Of a stretch of DNA of 41,288 bases, positions 33,251 through 39,000 are shown in pieces. The DNA is from Myxococcales bacterium (GTDB lineage: Bacteria; Myxococcota; UBA727; JABDBI01), in assembly GCA_947445025.1 (NCBI GenBank), contig CANFCB010000008.1, positions 1-41,288 on the forward strand, read 5' to 3'. The number at the start of each line of letters is the position of its first letter. Position 1 is the first letter of the stretch. The notes under the pieces were generated by a model. The model was not told the origin of the DNA, searched no databases, and worked only from the letters and a program-made list of their open reading frames with translations. The position numbers and the translations under genes are program-made.

Positions 33251-34048
33251 ATGATTCTGGACTTGGATTTTTTAAAAGAACACCTAGACGGTTTTCGCCT
33301 CGAGAGAAGTATCAAATTCCATGAAGGAGTTATTTTTTCTAAACGCTATAATTTCTGGTTTGATCATAATTTTAAGAGTAATTTGAATTCTATTTTTAAG
33401 ATATTTGATTACCTGGAAAATCAGCACAAATGGCAGTTCGACTATTCAATCATAAATCATTACATCAATCAGAATTTTGATTTTACAAAAATAAAATTTC
33501 TCGTATTTGGAACAGATATTCGCGAAAAAATGATCGATTCTCGTGTCAAGATATGGCTTATTATCATGGATTACCCGCAAAAGCGTGCAGAACTGCAAGC
33601 AGATCCAGAATTCACCAAAGACTTAAGAGAACTTGCCTATAACGACGTATTTTTATTTGGATTTGATTTCAACTTTAATGGAACCTCAAAGATCAAATTA
33701 TATCCAGCTGTCTACAGATTTGATTTGGACAACCCTGCCCTAGAAAAAATTCTGCAAAAAATTCTCTGCAATGATTCTCTTTTTTTAATGAGACACACTT
33801 GTCAGACACATATTACAACAAACAAACAAGGACTCGTCATTCACTTTCACCCACAGCATATGCTGCGTTTCATAGAAATCATGGCGCTGGAAAATATCAT
33901 TAGCGACGCTGTCCACCAAAACATGCTGGATTTATACAGCTCTTTACCAGACAATAGATATGACGATCAGGTATTATCTTTACAAGAAATCGAAATTCAA
34001 AACCGATCGATATCTAATTTTAGCCTTTACAAGATGTATTCTAGTTAA
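33251..34048 (+). CDS. LynF/TruF/PatF-family (cyanobactin-type) peptide prenyltransferase
   Basis: 265 residues. The protein follows the cyanobactin prenyltransferases (ABBA-like fold; transfer of dimethylallyl from DMAPP to a side chain or terminus of a peptide), notably PagF as I recall it: NFDFTK (75-80), TDIREKMIDSRVKIW (88-102), DYPQK (107-111) and GFDFNFNG (137-144) match SFDFSK, IDLRTNLAESSLKMH, DYPEK and GFDFYFNG in order and spacing. The C-terminal NFSLYKMYSS also fits. It is about 30-40 residues shorter at the N-terminus; an in-frame stop 15-18 bases before the ATG shows this is not a start error. A weak AAGG lies 10 bases upstream. No precursor peptide, PatA/PatG protease or cyclodehydratase is adjacent; substrate unknown. 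Confidence 0.75.
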   Translation: MILDLDFLKEHLDGFRLERSIKFHEGVIFSKRYNFWFDHNFKSNLNSIFKIFDYLENQHKWQFDYSIINHYINQNFDFTKIKFLVFGTDIREKMIDSRVKIWLIIMDYPQKRAELQADPEFTKDLRELAYNDVFLFGFDFNFNGTSKIKLYPAVYRFDLDNPALEKILQKILCNDSLFLMRHTCQTHITTNKQGLVIHFHPQHMLRFIEIMALENIISDAVHQNMLDLYSSLPDNRYDDQVLSLQEIEIQNRSISNFSLYKMYSS

Positions 34049-34144
34049 CACTCGACAACTTGTGTACTTTTATTACAGCGCTACCGGAACGCCTAGGCTG
34101 ATTTTTTTAAGCAACTTTTTTCCTGGTTTGCCGATAACGATGAA

Positions 34145-34427
34145 ACGCCAAAACCGCTCCCTTTAGAATTTCGTCGCAAAGTCGTAGACACGTATAACGC
34201 CGGTGATGGCACCATTAAATAAATTGCGCGGCGATTTTGCATTTCATTTAATTCAGTCATTCGTTGTACCAGGTTCGATAGGACATTGGTTGAACTTGCT
34301 GAAATATGGAGCTCTCGATTTCAATGCGACGTTGGTCGCACCACTATCAGCGTGGCGCCTCAACTCACTGGACTGTCGCTTAAAAAAAGACGTTTCGGGC
34401 TACTGTGCGCAATCTACCTAGCCCGAT
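34145..34427 (+). pseudogene. Decayed IS630-family transposase (N-terminal part)
   Basis: Reading one frame from 34145 gives PLEFRRKVVDTYNAGDGTIK, stop, then IARRFCISFNSVIR: the N-terminal helix-turn-helix of IS630 transposases with a nonsense codon (34217-34219) where Gln or Glu is expected. A few residues on it jumps to TLVELAEIWSSRFQCDVGRTT...LKKRRFGLL, the second DNA-binding unit. About 30 residues in between are missing without a frame change. The catalytic DDE domain is absent; the frame ends where the duplicated Rhs core begins (34428). This explains most of the 370-base stretch between the prenyltransferase and Rhs genes; 34049-34144 holds nothing I can identify. Confidence 0.75.
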
Positions 34428-34550
34428 ACCGGCGTCGCATATCGTCCATCCGGATCTAAATAATTGATAGGGTCATTATAGGCATAGCCGTACAGGTTCA
34501 TGCCTGCAGCAAAGCCCAAAGGATCTGGCGAGATAAAACCGGCTGTTTGC
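34418..34550 (-). pseudogene. Displaced fragment of an Rhs core end
   Basis: Encodes QTAGFISPDPLGFAAGMNLY and continues through the DPDGRYATPV end of the Rhs core, then stops two residues later. It is a near copy (122 of 123 bases) of the matching part of the large Rhs gene. No toxin tip follows; instead an IS630 remnant abuts it. The only possible start is a TTG overlapping the immunity-gene stop, so it is probably not a functional gene. Confidence 0.8.
34428..34550. repeat. 123-bp direct repeat, copy 1 (Rhs core end)
   Basis: Identical to 36738-36860 except for one base (T at 34468, C at 36778). Both copies encode the same Rhs core end on the minus strand. Confidence 0.95.
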
Positions 34551-34605
34551 CGTTTAATTTTCAAAGAACAAAAGACGAGCGTATTTAATTCTCTCTTCTT
34601 GGATT

Positions 34606-34932
34606 TCAATCAGTCAAGACCGATTCAATTTTGAGAATACGAAAAAATTCCTCAAATTCTAAATCAAAATTATTAGTACAATTTTCTATATGCTTATAAT
34701 AAGTATTTTCTCCTGATTTTGAACTAATAATCTCGACATCGCAGAGGCCGCTGTCTGAAAGCGCAATACGACTAAGAAATTCGCTGGTATCGATATCCAA
34801 ATATGCACCAGGATTGTCAGTTGCACTTTCTGTTTCACTTTCTGGTAAAGCAGTTAATTTTGCCACAAAGCCCAGCGAATCTACTCTTTTCTCTATTTCT
34901 CGTGCCCATAAACAGAACCTTTTTAAACTCAT
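34606..34932 (-). CDS. Candidate immunity protein for the orphan Rhs tip (TriTu-like)
   Basis: 108 residues, acidic, no signal peptide. The layout (a helical start with LWAREIEKRVDSLGF, then a strand pair ending RIALSDSGLCDVEII, then an acidic helix) resembles, from memory, immunity proteins of the TriTu type paired with EF-Tu-modifying Rhs toxins. AAGGAGAG 7 bases before the ATG gives a strong start. It lies 12 bases after the orphan toxin tip, the standard toxin-immunity order. It shows no clear similarity to the immunity candidate behind the large Rhs gene. Confidence 0.65.
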   Translation of the reverse strand: MSLKRFCLWAREIEKRVDSLGFVAKLTALPESETESATDNPGAYLDIDTSEFLSRIALSDSGLCDVEIISSKSGENTYYKHIENCTNNFDLEFEEFFRILKIESVLTD

Positions 34933-34944
34933 GTTTCTCTCTCC

Positions 34945-35607
34945 TTACTTAATTTTAGTGGCGCCATGAATAATATTGGAGGCCTCAGGCATTTTGGGTA
35001 TTTCTAAACCATTTTTAGCAGCGAATCTTCCTTCCACAGAATTAGGTCCAAGGATTTTCGCCCAGCTATTTCTAGTAGATTTTAATGAAGAAGAAAGAAT
35101 ATCAAACTCCACATAAAAACTGCCAGGTTTTGCCTGTAGCATAAATGCGCCAGTATTTGCTGGATTGGCAACGTAAGTAGTCCCAAGGTACTTACTTTCC
35201 TGAACCTTACCCGTCTGCCGCATCAGATTGTACTCTTTTTCAGACATCCAACGGCCCACACTGGTTAGGTCTTCCGCAGCAGATGACGAGGCAAAAGCCC
35301 CAGGTGCTTTAGCAAATGCTCCTTGAGAGAAGGCTGTTGCAGAACCAGCGCCCAGGGTAGATCCGAAGTCCATCGCAATATTGATGTACGAGGAAGCCTC
35401 GGGGGAGAATCCAGAGTTTTGAAATGCTTGGTTGAAGTTTGTTGCGCGGTCTTCACCAGAAAACATTTTCTGAAAGCCGGTGTTTAAATTATCCACGCCC
35501 ATGGTTGCACAGGCTGCTCCTGCAGCGGCGCCAAAGCCCGTCCACGCCGTCGTCGTTCCGGCACCAGCTCCTACAACAGCCTGGGCTGCACCACCAACAG
35601 CCTGCAT
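34945..35607 (-). CDS. Orphan Rhs C-terminal tip with TreTu-like toxin domain
   Basis: 220 residues. The first ~90 are Ala/Gly-rich linker like that following the core in the large Rhs gene. Then come SSSAAEDLT and GRWMSEKEYNLMRQTG, shared almost exactly with it, and a ~85-residue toxin domain (TTYVANPANTGAFMLQAKPG, SFYVEFDI, WAKILGPNSVEGRFAAKNGL, ATNI-like ASNII). This matches what I recall as the TreTu family, ADP-ribosyltransferases that inactivate EF-Tu. It lacks the Rhs core, so it is a silent cassette unless recombined; GGGAG stands only 2-3 bases before the ATG. The frame also reads upstream of this ATG (TVAKPNFW), as expected for a cut-off tip. Confidence 0.75.
   Translation of the reverse strand: MQAVGGAAQAVVGAGAGTTTAWTGFGAAAGAACATMGVDNLNTGFQKMFSGEDRATNFNQAFQNSGFSPEASSYINIAMDFGSTLGAGSATAFSQGAFAKAPGAFASSSAAEDLTSVGRWMSEKEYNLMRQTGKVQESKYLGTTYVANPANTGAFMLQAKPGSFYVEFDILSSSLKSTRNSWAKILGPNSVEGRFAAKNGLEIPKMPEASNIIHGATKIK
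35210..35301. repeat. 92-bp direct repeat, copy 1 (toxin-tip junction)
   Basis: Matches 36294-36385 with three mismatches. It encodes the boundary between linker and toxin domain in both Rhs tips and could serve as a site for swapping toxin domains. Confidence 0.9.
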
Positions 35608-35742
35608 TACTCCCTGCCAGAAATTAGGCTTTGCTACAGTTGGAGAGCAGCAATATGCTTCGTCATTTAATTTTCAAAAAACTTACTCAATACCTACCAA
35701 ATGACCGTTTATCTAATCAAAAACAATGCTTCATTTCTTTGA

Positions 35743-36033
35743 TTATTTTTTTAATAAAAAATTAACGAGTAAATCAAGATGGTCTGAAATTTGCACTTTT
35801 TCATCCGCTTCCAGCAGTACATTGATTAACTCGATGTCATTATCGTAGTCTACCAAGTGTATACCTAACCAACCAGAACTCCAAAAATCTATCCCCCCGC
35901 CAATATGTTCATTTTTAAAATCTACCCTGTCCAAATTCCCAAAATCTCCATTTTCAAAATATAAATAGTCAACTTTGTATTCTTTTAATTCTGGATGTAT
36001 CTGTTCTTTGAACCAATTTAGATTCTTATCCAT
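35743..36033 (-). CDS. Candidate immunity protein for the main Rhs toxin
   Basis: 96 residues, acidic and aromatic-rich (YLYFENGDFGNLDRVDF, then IGGGIDFWSSGWLGIHLVDY and an acidic C-terminal helix). The start at 36033 is set by AAAGGA just upstream and by its position one base after the Rhs stop codon; a longer frame in the same register would lie inside the Rhs gene. Position and size mark it as the cognate immunity protein. I cannot name the family with certainty. Expected to bind and block the toxin in the cytoplasm. Confidence 0.7.
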   Translation of the reverse strand: MDKNLNWFKEQIHPELKEYKVDYLYFENGDFGNLDRVDFKNEHIGGGIDFWSSGWLGIHLVDYDNDIELINVLLEADEKVQISDHLDLLVNFLLKK

Positions 36034-36034
36034 G

Positions 36035-39000
36035 TTATTTCCTTTGTAAGATTGGCGATAGATTTTGGTGCTTCGGTAATATCTGACCACCTTGTTTTTG
36101 CAACATATAGAGCTGGGAATCTCTGGCTCCTGGACCGAGCATTTTAAGCCATCCATCTTTTCCTCCTTGCAGTAAACTGGATTTCGAAACTTCGAACTCA
36201 GCATATATCGAGCCTGGCTGCACTGCTCGCATAAAGTCAGCATGCCCCTTTGTTGATACGAATGTTTGCCCCCCTCCACCCTCAACAACTCTTCCCGTCT
36301 GCCGCATCAGATTGTACTCTTTTTCAGACATCCAACGGCCCACCCTGGTTAGGTCTTCCGCAGCAGATGACGACGAAAAAGCCCCGCGAGCATATGACGT
36401 CGCTGCGCCAGCGCCGAGTGTGGAGAAAAAGTCTGCGCCCATGTTGAGATATGTAGATGTTTCTGGCGAGAAGCCAGTGTCACGCATAGCTTGATGGAAG
36501 TTTGTTGTTTGGTGCTGGCCACTGTAAGCCGACTTTGTGCCCGTCAAGATGTTATCAGCACCCAAGGTTGACGTGACTGCTGCTACCGCTCCAAGGATCC
36601 ATGCTGCCCCGCCCGTCGCTGTGCCGGCCGCAAGTGCAGCTCCTGCTCCTGTCACGAACTGTGCCATACCGGCTCCAGTCTGAAGTGTCGCGAACCAAAG
36701 ATTTGGATTAGCTACGGTTGACTTGGTGGACTCCCACACCGGCGTCGCATATCGTCCATCCGGATCTAAATAATTGACAGGGTCATTATAGGCATAGCCG
36801 TACAGGTTCATGCCTGCAGCAAAGCCCAAAGGATCTGGCGAGATAAAACCGGCTGTTTGCGGATCGTAGTAACGTGCACCGAGGTAATAAAATCCGGTTG
36901 GATCCAGAGACTTTCCGCGCCAGCCGATTTGATTTGAATCCGTCACGCCCCAGTGCTCGAGGTTGGGTCGATGGATAACAGTTTTATCTTGGCAGCCATC
37001 TGCCTCGCTCATAAACCCTAACACGTGGCCAAAAGCATCGGAGATGGTTGCTTGAATTTCACCAGTGTTTTCATTTACCAATGCTTCCAGGCCACCGATA
37101 CCTTGCAGGTCACCGTAGACGCCGTTTAGATCGGGGCCGTAGATTTTCCAAAATTGTATTTGCTGATTTTTCTGCTGTTCTTTGAAGCCTATTTCCAGAA
37201 ACTCAACCTGCGGATCATATTGGCTGATTCTGATATTTTCTTCGCCATTGCTCGGAGAAAATACTGTTTTAATGCGACGTCCGAGGCCATCATAAATTCC
37301 CGTCCATTCATACAAGATTTGGCTTTCTTGTTTTGCTATTACTTTGCTTAAACGCCCCCAGGTATTCCAAGTCAATTCTTGAATCACATGCGTTTGTATA
37401 TTTTCACGTTGGACAACGCGACCTTGATGATCGTAAACAACTTTATATTCAGTAGCAAAGGTTGCCATACCGACACCCGCTTTGCCCTGATCATAGAGAA
37501 AGGTTTTCGATAACGTATCTCGTGATTCGTGGGATTTTTGACCAACCAATCGACTTAAATCATCGTAAGAATATGTTTGGTCTATATTGGAAAGTAAATC
37601 CTCACTACCACTTTGAAGACGATAAGATGACAGCTGATTGGTATTTAGCCACTCTAGCGTTTCGGTAAATAATAACGCTCCGTGAGAATGAACCTGTCTT
37701 TCGCTAACTCGATCTCTGACATCACGTTCGGTTACCGACACTGTCCCCCACGGTTTTTGTCGTTTAATCAAAACGCCGTCGGCATCGTACTCATAGGTTA
37801 AGTCTCCCAAAAGACTCTTGGCTCGCACTTTAGTTAAGCGCTTAAGCGCGTCATATGAAAATGAAAAATCAGCAGCTTTATTACTATCTCCAAACAAACC
37901 CCAAAACCATGTCCAGAAATCAAAACCTTTTTTAGAATTTATTTGTGTTAGAGTTGCACGCCGACCGACTTCGTCAAATGTCTGCTCAAAATCCTGTGTT
38001 TTTTCACCATCCAACGAAACTGATTCGTGAATCAGATGGCCACAACCATCGTAATCCCGTTCCACAACTGAGACATGGCCCTCTGCACTTTGCGTGATGG
38101 TTTGTAGCAATCCTCGGGCATCATACACATAGGAAGTTCTATCTTTTAGCGAATCCACATGTTTAATACGACCGAGGGAATCGTAAAAATAACGCTGCTC
38201 GTTACCTTTAGCATCCGTCACTTTATCGAGACGATTTTGAGTATAAGCATAAGACCACTTGACCTGGCCGCCAGTTGGCAATGGTAACGACCACGCTTCA
38301 ACAGAGATTTGGTCATCTTGGTTGTACGCAGCGTCATATGAATGTCCACCCGGAAGCTCGCGCGCTTGCAAATTTCCCGTCGCATCATATTGGTACTTTA
38401 TAGCTGCGCCTGAAGGCAGGGTCTCTTGAGATAAATGTTGCGAATTACTATAGGCATATTCGTGGCGATGACTGAGCCCGTCTTCACTTTCTTTAAGATT
38501 GCCGGCTTTATCATACTTATAACTACGATGAGAGTTGCCCTCAAAAAGCAAAACACGACCTTGGTAGTCAAACATTTGCAAAGACGTGCCTCGAGCACTT
38601 TTGGGATCACCGTAAAAACTTAAAACACGATCAGGATCATATTGGTGTTCAAGTCGGAAAACTCGTTTTCCAGCAGAATCCAAGATTTCGGTTTGGACAG
38701 ATCTACCAAGACCATCGGCCCAAGAGAAAGTTTTTTCACCCAGGGCATTGATGCGAGAAACTCGATAATTCGAGTTGTCATATTCATATTGGTCGTGCCC
38801 GCCGCAAGGTGTTTTTTCCTCAAGCAGTCGTCCCAGATCATCATAAGATTTCTGCCAAGCGTAGCCAGCCGCGTCTACAAAACGCAGCAAGTTGCCTTCA
38901 GCATCAAAGGTGCTAGTCATCGAGACACCTGATTCTGGGTGATAGCGACGCTCAGTCAATTTATCATCGTCGTATTCTGTCACCCAAGTGATACCATTGA

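Noticed and set aside
34049-34144. Cyanobactin precursor peptide near the prenyltransferase
   Set aside because: I looked on both strands just downstream and in the 15-base upstream gap; no short frame with a leader and recognition sequence is present.
34418-34609. 63-codon frame as a functional small gene
   Set aside because: It is a displaced Rhs core end, with only a TTG start overlapping another stop codon; annotated as a pseudogene.
36034-36288. N-terminal extension of the immunity gene into the Rhs gene
   Set aside because: The extension lies wholly inside the Rhs toxin coding sequence in another frame; AAAGGA before ATG 36033 sets the start.
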